DNA from: Anaerosacchariphilus hominis
GTDB lineage: Bacteria > Bacillota > Clostridia > Lachnospirales > Lachnospiraceae
Length of the DNA stretch: 64,000 nucleotides
Assembly: GCF_014290175.1 (NCBI RefSeq)
Contig: NZ_JACOOR010000001.1
Span: forward strand, 62,001 to 126,000
Reading direction: 5' to 3'
In this document: piece by piece, positions 16,228 to 26,124 of the stretch
Layout: each line of letters opens with the position of its first letter
Numbering within the stretch: position 1 is the stretch's first letter
Made by a program: the position numbers and the translations under genes
Notes under the pieces: model-generated
What the model was told of the DNA's origin: nothing
The model's input: the letters and a program-made list of their open reading frames with translations, nothing else
Databases searched by the model: none

Positions 16228-17163
16228 TTATTTTCTGCGCGCCATGCTCTCCTGTACGCGGCGGTACAGCTCCTGGGCCGCATTGTAACCCATCTTCTTC
16301 TGTCTGTTATTGACTGCTGCGGTCTCCACAATGATGGCCAGATTCCGGCCCGGACGGATGGGCAGGGAATGGCAGACCACTTTATTACCCAGAAACTCCG
16401 TGTACTCCTCGGTCAGGCCCAGGCGATCGTATTCTTTGTCCTTATCCCAGTCCTCCAGCTTGATGACCATGTCGATCTGCTGGGTCTCCTTGACACACTC
16501 CACACCGAACAGGGTCTTTACATCCACGATACCGATACCGCGCAGCTCGATGAAATGCTTGGTGATCTCCGGGGAACGGCCCACCAGGGTCTCGTCGCTG
16601 ACTTTGTGAATCTCCACCACGTCATCGGTGACCAGTCGATGGCCTCTTTTGATCAGCTCCAGGGCTGCCTCACTCTTTCCGATACCGCTCTCGCCCATGA
16701 TCAGCACGCCCTCGCCGTATACGTCTACCAGCACGCCGTGGATGGAGATCCGGGGTGCCAGCTGCACATTCAGCCAGCCGATGATGGCCGCCATGAAGTT
16801 CGAAGTCTTTTTCTCGGAGTAGAACACCGGCACCTTGTATTTATTCGCCATCTCCAGGGCCGCAGGCTCCGGCTCCGTACGGGAGGTATACACCACGCAG
16901 GGAACATTGCTGGAAAAGAACTTCTCATAAATGGGCAGTTTCTCCTCATCGCTGCGGCTCTGCAGGTAGGTATACTCCACATATCCCACGATCTGCACAC
17001 GCTCTGTTGCAAAATGGGCAAAATAGCCGGCCAGCTGCAGAGCCGGTCGGTTAATCTCCGGCGACGCCAGCTTCATTCCCGTCAGATCGATATCCGGCGT
17101 CAGGTTCTTCAGATTCAGCTTCTCCACCATCAACGCCATATCTACGGTCTGTGTACTTCCCAT
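16228..17163 (-). CDS. hprK: HPr kinase/phosphorylase
   Basis: HprK phosphorylates or dephosphorylates serine 46 of HPr and so sets carbon catabolite repression in Firmicutes. The 311-residue length is typical. Walker A GESGIGKS (157-164), LVTDDVVEI after it, the N-terminal HPrK domain and the signature IELRGIGIVDVKTLFG are present and intact. The catalytic domain is preceded by H142. It lies between uvrC and glucokinase. Confidence 0.97.
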   Translation of the reverse strand: MGSTQTVDMALMVEKLNLKNLTPDIDLTGMKLASPEINRPALQLAGYFAHFATERVQIVGYVEYTYLQSRSDEEKLPIYEKFFSSNVPCVVYTSRTEPEPAALEMANKYKVPVFYSEKKTSNFMAAIIGWLNVQLAPRISIHGVLVDVYGEGVLIMGESGIGKSEAALELIKRGHRLVTDDVVEIHKVSDETLVGRSPEITKHFIELRGIGIVDVKTLFGVECVKETQQIDMVIKLEDWDKDKEYDRLGLTEEYTEFLGNKVVCHSLPIRPGRNLAIIVETAAVNNRQKKMGYNAAQELYRRVQESMARRK

Positions 17164-17281
17164 ATCGTATCCTCGCTTCCTGTTTTATGATTTTATGAAT
17201 GGATTTCATAAACCGTTTTCTTTCTATTTTATCATACCGCTCCGCGCCCTTACAAGGCATCCGGGCAAAAAATACGGTCTC

Positions 17282-19141
17282 TCAGTGGAAAAATTTCCAT
17301 ACCTGTTCCGCTGCGCTCCGGTTCATGGCTGCCACGGCTGCCAGAGCCTCCACGTCCGCCTCCCGGATAGCCTCCAGGGACTGGAAATGACGCATCAGGG
17401 CCTTTCTTCTGGCCGGTCCGATGCCTTCGATATCGTCCAGTACCGAATGTACCTGTTCCTTGCTGCGAAGCGAACGATGGTACTCGATGGCAAAACGATG
17501 AGCCTCGTCCTGAATCCGGGTGATCAGCCGGAAGCCCTCTGAGTTCCGATCAATGGGCAGTTCCATATTATTATAATAGAGGCCGCGGGTGCGGTGGTTA
17601 TCGTCTTTTACCATGCCGCAGACCGGGATGTCAAGCCCCAGTTCCTCCAGCACCTGCAAAGCGATATTGACCTGGCCCCGGCCTCCGTCCATCATCAGCA
17701 AATCCGGGAACTTGGTGAAGCTGCCCATTTCCTCGGGCATGTCTTTCTCCTTCAGCTCCCGGCCCTCCTCCAGGCCGTGGGAAAAGCGGCGGGTCAGCAC
17801 CTCACGCATGCTTGCATAGTCGTCGGGCCCCTTGACCGTACGAATTTTGAACTTTCGGTAATCGCTGCGCTTGGGCTTTCCATGGTCGTAGACGATCATG
17901 GAGCCTACGGATTCAAAGCCGTTGGTATTGGAGATATCAAAGGCCTCAATGCGTCGGATGCCCGGAATCCCCAGGATATCGGAGATCTCCTTCATGGCTC
18001 CGATGGTGCGGCCCTCCTCCCGCTTAATACGCTCCCGATCCTGGCTCAGAACCAGGCTTGCGTTCTTCTTGGCCAGTTCCACCAGCTTTTCCTTTTCTCC
18101 AATCTTCGGCACCCGCAGATAGACCCGATGGCCCTTGCGGGCGGTGAGCCACTGCTCGATCAGTTCCTGATCCTCTATCTCGCACTCCAGCATCAGTTCC
18201 CGGGGAATGTAAGGGGTTCCTGCATAGAACTGCTTGATGAAGCTGCCCAGAATCGCGCTTTTGGGTTCGCCCTCGTAAGTTTTCAGATAAAAATGGTCTC
18301 TGCCTATGAGACGGCCGTCCCGGATGAAAAATACCTGGACGACCGCGTCCCAGCCGTCGGCAGACATGGCGATGATATCTTTATCTTCCATATCGCTGTT
18401 GGTGATCTTCTGTTTCTGGGCGATCTGCCGGACGCTGTTCAAGAGTTCCCGGTACTCAATAGCTTTTTCGAATTCCATGGCGTCGGAGGCTGCCTTCATT
18501 TTCTCTTCCAGCTCTTTTAGCAGCGGAGCGTAATTACCGTTCAGGAAATCCAGGACTTTGGCGATGTTTTTCCCATATTCCTCCTGGGAAATGTAGCCCT
18601 GGCAGGGGGCGTCGCACTGGTGGATGTGGTAGTTCAGGCAGGGGCGGTCTTTGCCGATGTCACGGGGCAAGACTCTGTGACAGGTGCGAATTTTGTAGAG
18701 CTTATGGATGAGCTCGATGGTATCCTTGACGGCTCCGGCGCTGGTGTAGGGGCCGTAGTAGCGGGCTTTGTCTTTTTTCAGGGTGCGGGAAAAGAGGACG
18801 CGGGGATAGGCTTCGTTGGTGGTTACCTTGATGTAGGGGTAGGTTTTGTCGTCCATGAGCATGGTGTTGTATTTGGGGCGATGCTCTTTGATCAGATTAC
18901 ACTCCAGAACCAGAGCTTCCAGCTCAGAATCGGTGATGATGTATTCGAAGCGGGCGATGTGGGTGACCATCTGCTCGATTTTGGGGCCTTTGTTGCGGCT
19001 GGACTGGAAGTACTGGCGGACGCGGTTTTTCAGGGAGATGGCTTTTCCGACATAGATGATGGCGTCGGTTTCGTCGTGCATAAGGTAGACGCCGGGTTTG
19101 GATGGGAGTTTTTTCAGTTCTTCTTCGATGTTGAATTGCAT
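17282..19141 (-). CDS. uvrC: UvrABC system protein C
   Basis: UvrC makes the dual incisions around bulky DNA lesions after loading by UvrB. The 619-residue protein has the GIY-YIG nuclease domain at the N-terminus ([25 protein letters not shown]), a UVR domain for UvrB contact (near 200-235), the RNase H-like endonuclease half ([21 protein letters not shown], then [12 protein letters not shown]), and a C-terminal helix-hairpin-helix ([14 protein letters not shown]). It is full length. A long inverted repeat separates it from ftsH. Confidence 0.97.
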   Translation of the reverse strand: MQFNIEEELKKLPSKPGVYLMHDETDAIIYVGKAISLKNRVRQYFQSSRNKGPKIEQMVTHIARFEYIITDSELEALVLECNLIKEHRPKYNTMLMDDKTYPYIKVTTNEAYPRVLFSRTLKKDKARYYGPYTSAGAVKDTIELIHKLYKIRTCHRVLPRDIGKDRPCLNYHIHQCDAPCQGYISQEEYGKNIAKVLDFLNGNYAPLLKELEEKMKAASDAMEFEKAIEYRELLNSVRQIAQKQKITNSDMEDKDIIAMSADGWDAVVQVFFIRDGRLIGRDHFYLKTYEGEPKSAILGSFIKQFYAGTPYIPRELMLECEIEDQELIEQWLTARKGHRVYLRVPKIGEKEKLVELAKKNASLVLSQDRERIKREEGRTIGAMKEISDILGIPGIRRIEAFDISNTNGFESVGSMIVYDHGKPKRSDYRKFKIRTVKGPDDYASMREVLTRRFSHGLEEGRELKEKDMPEEMGSFTKFPDLLMMDGGRGQVNIALQVLEELGLDIPVCGMVKDDNHRTRGLYYNNMELPIDRNSEGFRLITRIQDEAHRFAIEYHRSLRSKEQVHSVLDDIEGIGPARRKALMRHFQSLEAIREADVEALAAVAAMNRSAAEQVWKFFH

Positions 19142-19170
19142 GAAAGGTGGGGCTCCTTTTTGAAAGGGAC

Positions 19171-19248
19171 GGCCTGCGCCGCAGAATCACCTTCCACGCC
19201 CGCCCCAACCAGGTGTCCGCTTAGGAAGGTGATTCTGCAACACAGGCC
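19171..19248. repeat. Long inverted repeat between uvrC and ftsH
   Basis: A perfect 15-bp arm (GCAGAATCACCTTCC, 19181-19195) is inverted at 19224-19238. The pairing resumes after a 4-base mismatch with GGCCTG/CAGGCC (19171-19176, 19243-19248). The 28-base loop is GC-rich. No T-run follows either arm directly, so it is not a standard terminator. It may be a repetitive extragenic palindrome or MITE-like relic, or an mRNA processing structure. Confidence 0.6.
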
Positions 19249-19268
19249 TGTCTTTGAAAAGTGTTGCT

Positions 19269-21200
19269 TTATTGATGTGTTTCGTCGATCGGTGCCTCGG
19301 TCGGAGCGCCGGCCTCGTCAGGGTCAGGAAGGCCTTTGGCTTCGCGGAAGATCTTCATGAACTCTTTGCCGGTGATAGTCTCTTTCTGAATCAGGAAGTC
19401 TGCGATCTTGTCCATGACCTCACGGTTCTCGCTGAGGAGACGCTTGGCTTCCTCGTACGACTTTTTCAGGATCTTCATGACTTCAGTGTCTACTTCGGCT
19501 GCGGTAGCGTCGCCGCAGTTCATGACAGTGCGGCCGTTCAGGTATTCGTTTTCCTGGACCTCCAGGCCCATGAGACCAAACTTCTCGGACATGCCGTACT
19601 GGGTGACCATGGCGCGGGCCAGGCGGGTGGCCTTTTCGATGTCGTTGGCTGCTCCGGTGGTGACGGTGTCGAAAACGATCTCTTCGGCGGCACGGCCGGC
19701 CAGGAGGCCTACCAGCATGGCATCGATCTCTTTTTTGGTGTTCAGGTACTTTTCTTCTTCCGGAACCTGCATCACGTAGCCCAGGGCACCCATGGTTCTC
19801 GGTACGATGGTGATTTTCTGGACGGGCTCGGCGTCTTTTTGGAGGGCGCTGACCAGAGCGTGGCCTACCTCGTGATAGGACACGATGCGGCGCTCTTCCT
19901 TACTCATGATGCGGTCTTTCTTTTCCTTACCTACCAGAACGACTTCCACGGACTCGAAGAGATCTTTCTGGGATACGGCCTGGCGGCCGTTCTTGACTGC
20001 CAGGATGGCTGCCTCGTTGATCATATTGGCCAGATCGGAACCTACGGCTCCGCTGGTGGCCAGGGCGATGGCGTCCAGATCTACGGTCTCGTCCATCTTT
20101 ACATTCTTGGAATGAACCTTCAGGATATCCACACGGCCCTTCAGGTCAGGTCTGTCCACGATGATACGGCGGTCGAAACGGCCGGGACGCAGAAGCGCCG
20201 GATCCAGGACCTCGGGACGGTTCGTGGCTCCCAGTACCAGGCAGGCGGTGTGGCTGTCGAAGCCGTCCATCTCTGCCAGCAGCTGGTTCAGGGTCTGCTC
20301 GCGCTCGTCATTGCCGCCGCCCAGTCGGCCGTCGCGGCTCTTACCGATGGCGTCGATCTCATCGATGAAAATGATACAGGGGGAATGCTTCTTCGCTTCC
20401 TGGAACAAATCCCGGACACGGGAAGCTCCCACGCCCACAAACATCTCTACAAAGTCGGAACCGGACAGTGAAAAGAAGGGCACATGGGCCTCTCCCGCCA
20501 CTGCCTTGGCAAGCAGGGTCTTTCCGGTACCCGGGGGGCCCACCAGCAGGGCTCCCTTGGGGAGCTTCGCTCCGATCTTGGCGTATTTGCCCGGATTGTG
20601 CAGGAAGTCTACCACCTCCTGAAGGGATTCCTTGGCTTCCTCTTCGCCTGCCACGTCCTTAAAGGTGACGCCGGTATCTTTTTCGATATAAACCTTAGCC
20701 TTGCTCTTGCCCACGTTCATACCCATCATACCACCGCCGCCTCCGCCCATCCGGCGCATAATAAAGCCGAAGGCTGCCCAGAGCAGCACGATGGGAAGGA
20801 TGATATTCACCACGGCGGACAGAATCAGAGCCTTCATGTCCTCGATGGGCGCGGAATACTCGATTCCTGCCTTTTCCAGACGCTGCTGGAGCTCATAATC
20901 CGGCACAATTCCAGTGGTATAGGTCTGCTGTCTGCCCAGAGCGTCTTTATCCTTGGCTGTGATCTTCAGGCTGCTGGAGCTGATCTCCACCTTCTCCACC
21001 TTGCCGTCGTCCAGCATCTGGATGAATTCGTTGTAGGTAATGGTGCTACTGCTGTTTCCCATATTTCCCACGTAATTCCAGAACAGGATCGCCACCATAG
21101 CGATAATCAGAAACATCAGGATACTCTGACGGTTCTTCGGGTTCTTATTGTTATCTCCGCCTCCGGAGGGGCGGTTGGAATGGTTGTTATGTTCTTCCAT
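19269..21200 (-). CDS. ftsH: ATP-dependent zinc metalloprotease FtsH
   Basis: A membrane-anchored AAA+ protease that degrades misfolded membrane proteins and short-lived regulators. Two membrane segments (about 28-46 and 107-132) flank the extracytoplasmic domain. The AAA module has Walker A GPPGTGKT, Walker B IIFIDEID and an SRH region ([19 protein letters not shown]). The zinc site HEVGH and the downstream acidic ligand region complete the protease. The C-terminus is acidic and proline-rich. The ATG has an AAGGAGGAG site. Confidence 0.97.
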   Translation of the reverse strand: MEEHNNHSNRPSGGGDNNKNPKNRQSILMFLIIAMVAILFWNYVGNMGNSSSTITYNEFIQMLDDGKVEKVEISSSSLKITAKDKDALGRQQTYTTGIVPDYELQQRLEKAGIEYSAPIEDMKALILSAVVNIILPIVLLWAAFGFIMRRMGGGGGGMMGMNVGKSKAKVYIEKDTGVTFKDVAGEEEAKESLQEVVDFLHNPGKYAKIGAKLPKGALLVGPPGTGKTLLAKAVAGEAHVPFFSLSGSDFVEMFVGVGASRVRDLFQEAKKHSPCIIFIDEIDAIGKSRDGRLGGGNDEREQTLNQLLAEMDGFDSHTACLVLGATNRPEVLDPALLRPGRFDRRIIVDRPDLKGRVDILKVHSKNVKMDETVDLDAIALATSGAVGSDLANMINEAAILAVKNGRQAVSQKDLFESVEVVLVGKEKKDRIMSKEERRIVSYHEVGHALVSALQKDAEPVQKITIVPRTMGALGYVMQVPEEEKYLNTKKEIDAMLVGLLAGRAAEEIVFDTVTTGAANDIEKATRLARAMVTQYGMSEKFGLMGLEVQENEYLNGRTVMNCGDATAAEVDTEVMKILKKSYEEAKRLLSENREVMDKIADFLIQKETITGKEFMKIFREAKGLPDPDEAGAPTEAPIDETHQ

Positions 21201-21509
21201 ATTTCTCCTCCTTGTACGCTATGACCTGAAACCATGGGACAAGCTCCGTAATCATAACACTTCTATTATAATGTGAGGAAAAGGAGAAAGCAATACGAAA
21301 ACTCTGAAATTTCTGTAAACTGGCTCTTTGGTCTGCCGGGATTTTTCTGCTATTTCCGCTGATTTTCCCTAATATTTTTGGCGCTGTTTATCTGGATTTT
21401 TTCAATTCACAGTAGTATAATAATTCAGTTATTTTTATGTAACAGGATTCTTTCTTTATTACCTATTATCCCACTATTAAATATCATTCTTTATAAGGAG
21501 GTAACGCAC
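21201..21509. other. Divergent ftsH-pyrG intergenic region with promoters
   Basis: No gene is seen. On the minus strand TTGCTT (21288-21293) and TATAAT (21265-21270), 17 bases apart, form a good ftsH promoter. On the plus strand TATAAT at 21416-21421 with a poor -35 is the likely pyrG -10 box, giving a leader of about 80 bases. No PyrR-type or pyrG-type attenuator hairpin was recognised in that leader. Confidence 0.6.
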
Positions 21510-23126
21510 ATGCCTGTTAAATACGTCTTCGTCACCGGCGGAGTGGTATCCGGTCTCGGTAAGGGTATCACGGCAGCATCTCTCGGCCGTCTTCTGAAGG
21601 CCCGGGGCTACAAGGTGACCATGCAGAAGTTTGACCCCTACATTAATATCGACCCCGGTACCATGAATCCCGTCCAGCACGGCGAGGTTTTTGTAACCGA
21701 CGACGGCGCCGAAACAGACCTGGATCTGGGGCACTATGAGCGCTTTATCGATGAATCTCTAACGAAAAATTCCAATGTCACCACCGGTAAAATCTACTGG
21801 TCTGTTCTGCACAAGGAGCGCCGCGGCGATTACGGCGGAGGCACCGTGCAGGTTATCCCCCATATTACCAACGAAATCAAAAGTCGTTTTTACCGCAATT
21901 TCAATGAGCATGAAACACATATTGCCATCATCGAGGTGGGCGGCACCGTGGGCGACATCGAGAGTCAGCCGTTCCTGGAGGCCATTCGTCAGTTCCAGCA
22001 CGATGTGGGACATGAGAACGCCATTCTGATTCATGTGACCCTGATTCCTTATATTAAGGCTTCCGGTGAACTGAAGACCAAGCCGACACAGGCTTCCGTC
22101 AAGGATCTGCAGGGCATGGGTATCTGGCCGGATATTCTGGTGTGCCGGAGCGAACATCCTCTGGACAACCATCTGAAGGACAAGATTGCGCTGTTCTGTA
22201 ATGTGCCCAGCTCCCACGTACTCCAGAATCTGGATGTGGAGTACCTTTATGAGGCTCCCCTGGCTATGGAGAAGGAGCATCTGGCCCAGGTAGCCTGCGA
22301 ATGTCTGCACCTACCCTGTCCGGAGCCGGATCTGACCGACTGGACCTCTATGGTGGAGGCCCTTCGTCATCCCACTTCCAAAGTACACATTGCTATCGTC
22401 GGAAAATACATTCAGCTTCATGACGCTTACATCAGTGTCGTGGAGGCTCTGAAGCACGGCGGTATCGCCAGCCACTCGGTGGTTGAGCTGAAATGGGTAG
22501 ATTCTGAGCTGGTCAATGACACCAATGCAGCGGAATATCTGTCCGATGTGGACGGCATCCTGGTACCGGGCGGCTTCGGCGACCGCGGTATCGAGGGCAA
22601 GATCAGTGCGATTCGGTATGCCCGCGAAAATAATATCCCGTTCCTGGGCCTGTGTCTGGGTATGCAAATGGCCATCGTAGAGTTTGCCCGCCATGTGATC
22701 GGATATGAGGACGCTCACAGTGTGGAGCTGGATCCGAATACGACCCATCCGATGATTCATCTGATGCCGGATCAGGACGGCGTGGAGGATATCGGCGGTA
22801 CTCTTCGGCTGGGCTCCTATCCCTGTATCCTGGATAAAGATACGAAAGCGTATGAACTGTATGGCGAGGAAACCATTCATGAGCGTCACCGGCATCGGTA
22901 TGAGGTCAACAATGATTACCGTGAGGTGCTTCGCCAGTCCGGTATGACCCTGTCCGGTATCTCCCCGGATGGCCGTATCGTGGAAATGATTGAACTGAAA
23001 GATCATCCGTTCTTCCTGGCTACCCAGGCGCATCCGGAGCTGAAGTCCAGACCGAACCGGCCGCATCCGCTGTTCCGTGGGTTTGTGGCTGCGGCGCTGG
23101 AGTATCAGGGAGCGCATAATAAATAG
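21510..23126 (+). CDS. pyrG: CTP synthase
   Basis: It aminates UTP to CTP with glutamine and ATP. The 538-residue protein begins [18 protein letters not shown], carries the synthase domain to about residue 265, and a class I glutamine amidotransferase domain with the nucleophile in LGLCLGMQ and a later HPE motif (AHPELKSRP). ATG at 21510 follows AAGGAGGTAACGCAC, which settles the start over a longer hydrophobic reading. It is the only core gene on the plus strand and marks the edge of the conserved chromosome; AT-rich accessory DNA begins just after its stop. Confidence 0.97.
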   Translation: MPVKYVFVTGGVVSGLGKGITAASLGRLLKARGYKVTMQKFDPYINIDPGTMNPVQHGEVFVTDDGAETDLDLGHYERFIDESLTKNSNVTTGKIYWSVLHKERRGDYGGGTVQVIPHITNEIKSRFYRNFNEHETHIAIIEVGGTVGDIESQPFLEAIRQFQHDVGHENAILIHVTLIPYIKASGELKTKPTQASVKDLQGMGIWPDILVCRSEHPLDNHLKDKIALFCNVPSSHVLQNLDVEYLYEAPLAMEKEHLAQVACECLHLPCPEPDLTDWTSMVEALRHPTSKVHIAIVGKYIQLHDAYISVVEALKHGGIASHSVVELKWVDSELVNDTNAAEYLSDVDGILVPGGFGDRGIEGKISAIRYARENNIPFLGLCLGMQMAIVEFARHVIGYEDAHSVELDPNTTHPMIHLMPDQDGVEDIGGTLRLGSYPCILDKDTKAYELYGEETIHERHRHRYEVNNDYREVLRQSGMTLSGISPDGRIVEMIELKDHPFFLATQAHPELKSRPNRPHPLFRGFVAAALEYQGAHNK

Positions 23127-23237
23127 CGGGCATCCGGTGAGCTGTTATTCATAGCCAAACCTCAATCTCCTTGTACTTAGAGTATATGAAGTTTTTGCTT
23201 TATCTTGTGGTTTGCGAATATCCGTATATATAAAAAA

Positions 23238-23274
23238 GCCCTTTGAGAAAAGGATTTCTCCTCTCTCAAAGGGC
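23238..23274 (-). terminator. Hairpin terminator in the pyrG/accessory junction
   Basis: GCCCTTTGAGA (23238-23248) and TCTCAAAGGGC (23264-23274) pair perfectly over 11 bp; on the minus strand TTTTTTATATA follows. It would end minus-strand transcription from the accessory region and lies 111 bases past pyrG. Confidence 0.75.
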
Positions 23275-23483
23275 AAGTTACTTTTATTTGCAGTTACATG
23301 AATTTTACTGATATCCTTGTTTAATTCGTTAAGCATATCACTAATAGCAGCTTCTTCTCTTCCTAATGCATGCTCAGCAAACTGTTCATCTAATAATTTC
23401 TCATAACCCTATATTTGTCAGGTTTTGTTAGGCACTCTAAAGCAAATGCTTGAATATCTGTGTTTCTACGCTTATAGCATTTA
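23275..23483 (-). pseudogene. Frameshifted remnant of an unidentified gene
   Basis: Directly after the radical-SAM gene the minus strand encodes a peptide-like stretch (…NTDIQAFALECLTKPDKYR) that hits a stop. A shift of frame then continues it as YEKLLDEQFAEHALGREE and on to DMLNELNKDISK. Composition in both frames is protein-like, so a coding segment broken by a small indel is likely. Family unknown; the piece has no start with a ribosome site. Confidence 0.35.
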
Positions 23484-23485
23484 AG

Positions 23486-24760
23486 TCACATTTTATCTAA
23501 AATTTCATCCACATATTTGTCTATATCCTCGGGAACACCCTGCTTGAGTATCCCGCATTTCGGACAACTGAGCATGGTCATCAATTTACGTTCCTTATTC
23601 AGAAATTCAGATTGAAATGTCCAAAGTGTAATGCTATCCCATACCCGCCTGGGAGTTACTTTTCCAGCAAATTCTTTACCCATAATCATTGCATGGTTCC
23701 AATCGAACCGGCACAAGCTATAGGTACCGTTGGAATTAATGCACATCTCATAGAACACATAGGGACAGACCATCACTTCTCGGGATTTTCCACCCAATAA
23801 GGTTACTGATTCATCCACATCGACCCCCATTTCCTGGTATTTGGGCCAGTATTCAATAGTATGTTCCACGGAAATACCGTCTGCAATGTTGCCAAAGGTA
23901 TTATAGAATTGTTCTTCTTGCTCCTGAGTTAAATTGTCGCCACAGATTTTAATGTTTACTTCACATTGATTACGATGGGCGTAGAAAAAGGAAATGTTTT
24001 CCACATATTTCTCGTAATCCAAATTTATGCCGGAGAACTCTTTATACTGCTGGGCATTCATACCCTCTACTGAGATATTGATACGATCAAGTCCAGCATT
24101 GATGATTTCCAGACTCCGCTCTGGTGTCAGCAAAGCGCCATTGGTAGTAGTGTCTACGCGCAATACCTTCGGTGATGCCTTGGCATAACGCACCATTTCT
24201 GCAAAGTGGGGGTTCAGTAACGGCTCCCCCTCTTTATAGAGTCGGATTACCCTGATGGGGTCCTCAAACTCGGAAAGCGAATCAATGATTTCTTTATAAA
24301 GGGTCATATCCATGGGTCCATGACCACGACCCGGTGTCTTTTTCATCAAATCCAGATTTCCAGAAGGACAGAATTTGCACCGGAAATTACATGTGTCGCA
24401 AGGATCGATATAAATAACATATGGTGTCCGAAGCGGAATTGCTTCCTTTAGTTCAACAGGATCATGAAGATCAATCCTAGGAGTATATTTTGCTTGAATA
24501 CCTGACTGACATAATGTATTTACCTCCACCTGATATCTGTCAAAATCCTCGGATGCCATGATTGCTTTGATTTTACTTAAGGGAAATTCCAGTTCCCGAT
24601 ACAATAGAATCTGATGCAAGTGCTCCAGACTTCGCTCATTATATAACCGATATCCTGCGTCTGTGTATGCCGCAGGGGGTAGGAGACCGATTTTATCATA
24701 GTATTGCAATGTGCGAACACTTGTTTCCGTTAAATTGGCCAATTCTTTTACAGTCATCAT
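23486..24760 (-). CDS. MerR-type DNA-binding domain fused to a radical-SAM/SPASM-like enzyme
   Basis: From ATG 24760 (424 residues; GGGAGG lies 8 bases before it, and an upstream GTG overlaps that site), residues 2-75 are a MerR winged helix (TVKELANLTETSVRTLQYYDKIGLL, then AGYRLYNERSLEHL). From about 95 the protein is a radical-SAM domain with the CxxxCxxC cluster C124, C128, C131 (TCNFRCKFC), a GEP-like motif (EGEPLLNP), and C-terminal cysteines 332, 340, 350, 399 and 402 resembling a SPASM auxiliary-cluster region. MerR proteins usually carry a small effector domain; here an enzyme takes that place. The protein could be a SAM-dependent enzyme that controls its own promoter, or the accidental in-frame join of two genes. 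The substrate is unknown. Confidence 0.75.
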   Translation of the reverse strand: MMTVKELANLTETSVRTLQYYDKIGLLPPAAYTDAGYRLYNERSLEHLHQILLYRELEFPLSKIKAIMASEDFDRYQVEVNTLCQSGIQAKYTPRIDLHDPVELKEAIPLRTPYVIYIDPCDTCNFRCKFCPSGNLDLMKKTPGRGHGPMDMTLYKEIIDSLSEFEDPIRVIRLYKEGEPLLNPHFAEMVRYAKASPKVLRVDTTTNGALLTPERSLEIINAGLDRINISVEGMNAQQYKEFSGINLDYEKYVENISFFYAHRNQCEVNIKICGDNLTQEQEEQFYNTFGNIADGISVEHTIEYWPKYQEMGVDVDESVTLLGGKSREVMVCPYVFYEMCINSNGTYSLCRFDWNHAMIMGKEFAGKVTPRRVWDSITLWTFQSEFLNKERKLMTMLSCPKCGILKQGVPEDIDKYVDEILDKM

Positions 24761-24787
24761 AGCTGGCACCTCCCTCGCAGTGAATCT

Positions 24788-24818
24788 ATCATAAACTATA
24801 ACGTTACGTAATAATCAA
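24788..24818 (-). promoter_or_regulatory. MerR-type promoter with a 19-bp spacer
   Basis: On the minus strand TTGATT (24813-24818) and TATGAT (24788-24793) are 19 bases apart, the elongated spacing that MerR activators correct by twisting DNA. The spacer holds a dyad around TTACGTAACGTTATA. It drives the MerR/radical-SAM fusion gene, consistent with autoregulation. Confidence 0.65.
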
Positions 24819-24880
24819 GTCCTAAAGCAGAATATGATAACAGATTTTTTATGAGATCAAGAAATCAATACGCACTCCAC

Positions 24881-25126
24881 TTACCAGCATACTTGCAGCG
24901 TATGCGCTCCGAGAACCAGATCCTTTAAATAGGCTTTCGCTTCTTCCAGGTTCGCGATCGCGTAAAATCGGGAAGTAGGATTCATTCCCAGTCCTGCTAT
25001 CTGTGGGAAAATATACCACATCCAGTGCGTCCGTTTGTATCCGGCCCTTACTTCCGCAAGAGCCTTCTGATAATTATTTGCGTGTGCTTCGGAAAATCTG
25101 GTTAAATCAAAGGTTTTATTTGACAT
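24881..25126 (-). pseudogene. DUF1810-family protein, C-terminally truncated
   Basis: The first 70 residues match DUF1810 proteins closely (FSEAHANNYQKALAEVRAG, THWMWYIFPQIAGLG, AIANLEEAKAYL). The family is usually about 140 residues, but here the frame ends at 81 after GAHTLQVCW, where the family normally continues with PRL-type sequence. A frameshift or deletion has removed the second half. The function of DUF1810 is not established. Confidence 0.7.
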
Positions 25127-25167
25127 AGTTGGTTTCTTCTCCCTTCTTCGTAATGCCTAATTTTCAC

Positions 25168-25584
25168 TTATACCATGATTTTAGGCTTATCTATATCACA
25201 CTTTTCTCTATATCTCCGCCAATAATAATCCGTCATCCTATATTCTATCACGTCTCCCATCTGTTCCGCAAAAGCAGGATTTTTTATTACCTCCCGCATT
25301 TCTTCCCGCAGCATCAGGGTTTCGCTGTCTTTCTTAAGCAAAAATCCCTTTCCTGACTTTAACAGATAGTATATCGGCATACTCCAGATTTTCTTTAAAT
25401 GCTCCTGATCGGAAATCTGACAATACTCTTCGTAATTCATACCGGGATCAATATCCTTCCAATTTGTACCCTTTGAAAAGAATTCCTTCCAGCTTATCAA
25501 AAGCTCTTCATTTGAAACTTCCATTCGGATATGCCCATAATTATAAAATGCCGTGAGTACCGGCATCTTATAAACCCTTGTCAT
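25168..25584 (-). CDS. Hypothetical protein (138 aa), last gene of a three-gene operon
   Basis: No family was recognised. The protein is soluble, rich in aromatic and charged residues (for example YRMTDYYWRRYREK near the C-terminus and EYCQISDQEHLKKIW in the middle). Its start lies inside the end of the 58-codon gene upstream, a 17-base overlap typical of translational coupling. With the Xre-type regulator gene before that, the layout resembles small regulated stress, toxin-antitoxin or defence operons, but no catalytic motif is visible, so no role is assigned. Confidence 0.55.
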   Translation of the reverse strand: MTRVYKMPVLTAFYNYGHIRMEVSNEELLISWKEFFSKGTNWKDIDPGMNYEEYCQISDQEHLKKIWSMPIYYLLKSGKGFLLKKDSETLMLREEMREVIKNPAFAEQMGDVIEYRMTDYYWRRYREKCDIDKPKIMV

Positions 25585-25744
25585 ATTCGTATTCTCTATC
25601 AGACTTCTCCACTTTTAAAGTATGTTGAACGCTATTTTCATTATATTTATCTTCCAGATAATCTACTTTCCTAAGTGGTGCTTCAACTGATAAATACTCT
25701 ATACATTCTATTGTTTTACGAATTACTTTGTTTTTATTTGCCAT
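25568..25744 (-). CDS. Small hypothetical protein (58 aa) between an Xre regulator and the 138-aa protein
   Basis: ATG at 25744 follows an AGGAGATG ribosome site, and the frame is open for 58 codons to TAA at 25568. The product is highly charged (MANKNKVIRKTIECIEYL, then KVDYLEDKYNEN). It begins 11 bases after the Xre gene and overlaps the start of the 138-aa gene, so the three form a tight operon. Its small size and charge are compatible with an antitoxin or adaptor, but that is speculation. Confidence 0.55.
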   Translation of the reverse strand: MANKNKVIRKTIECIEYLSVEAPLRKVDYLEDKYNENSVQHTLKVEKSDREYEYDKGL

Positions 25745-25755
25745 ACATTCATCTC

Positions 25756-26082
25756 CTAAACTATCGCTTCCGCATTTTCCAGCATAAAGAGAAATGAAGC
25801 TGTAAAATACGCTCGCTTCTCTTTTTCCATTTTGCCAAGCCTTGTATCGATGGATTTACAATCCTCCCGTTTATTTATCCCAAGAATTGTATTTGCATCA
25901 ACTTTATAAAGTTCCATTAATACATAAAGACTTTTCATACTGAGATTTCTTCCACCCTGTTCCATCTGAATCAATGTGGAAACGCTTAATCCTGTTGCTT
26001 CTGATAACTGTGTCAGGGAATATCCTCTATCTTCACGTAGCTTACGGAGTATCGGTCCAACTACATAACCATCATATTTCAT
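25756..26082 (-). CDS. Xre-family helix-turn-helix regulator (108 aa)
   Basis: Residues 5-60 form a Cro/C1-type helix-turn-helix (LREDRGYSLTQLSEATGLSVSTLIQMEQGGRNLS), followed by a short helical tail. GGAGG lies 8 bases before ATG 26082, so this start is preferred over an ATG that is part of that site. It leads the operon with the 58-aa and 138-aa proteins. Just upstream, another frame ends …EMLREMAKDDGGYSDEI and overlaps this start, evidence of a lost upstream partner gene. Confidence 0.82.
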   Translation of the reverse strand: MKYDGYVVGPILRKLREDRGYSLTQLSEATGLSVSTLIQMEQGGRNLSMKSLYVLMELYKVDANTILGINKREDCKSIDTRLGKMEKEKRAYFTASFLFMLENAEAIV

Positions 26083-26124
26083 CGCTATATCCTCCATCGT
26101 CCTTTGCCATTTCTCTTAACATCT

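Noticed and set aside
23145-23336. Minus-strand frame of 63 codons after pyrG
   Set aside because: It spans a terminator and is only the second half of a frameshifted remnant, so it is reported as part of a pseudogene.
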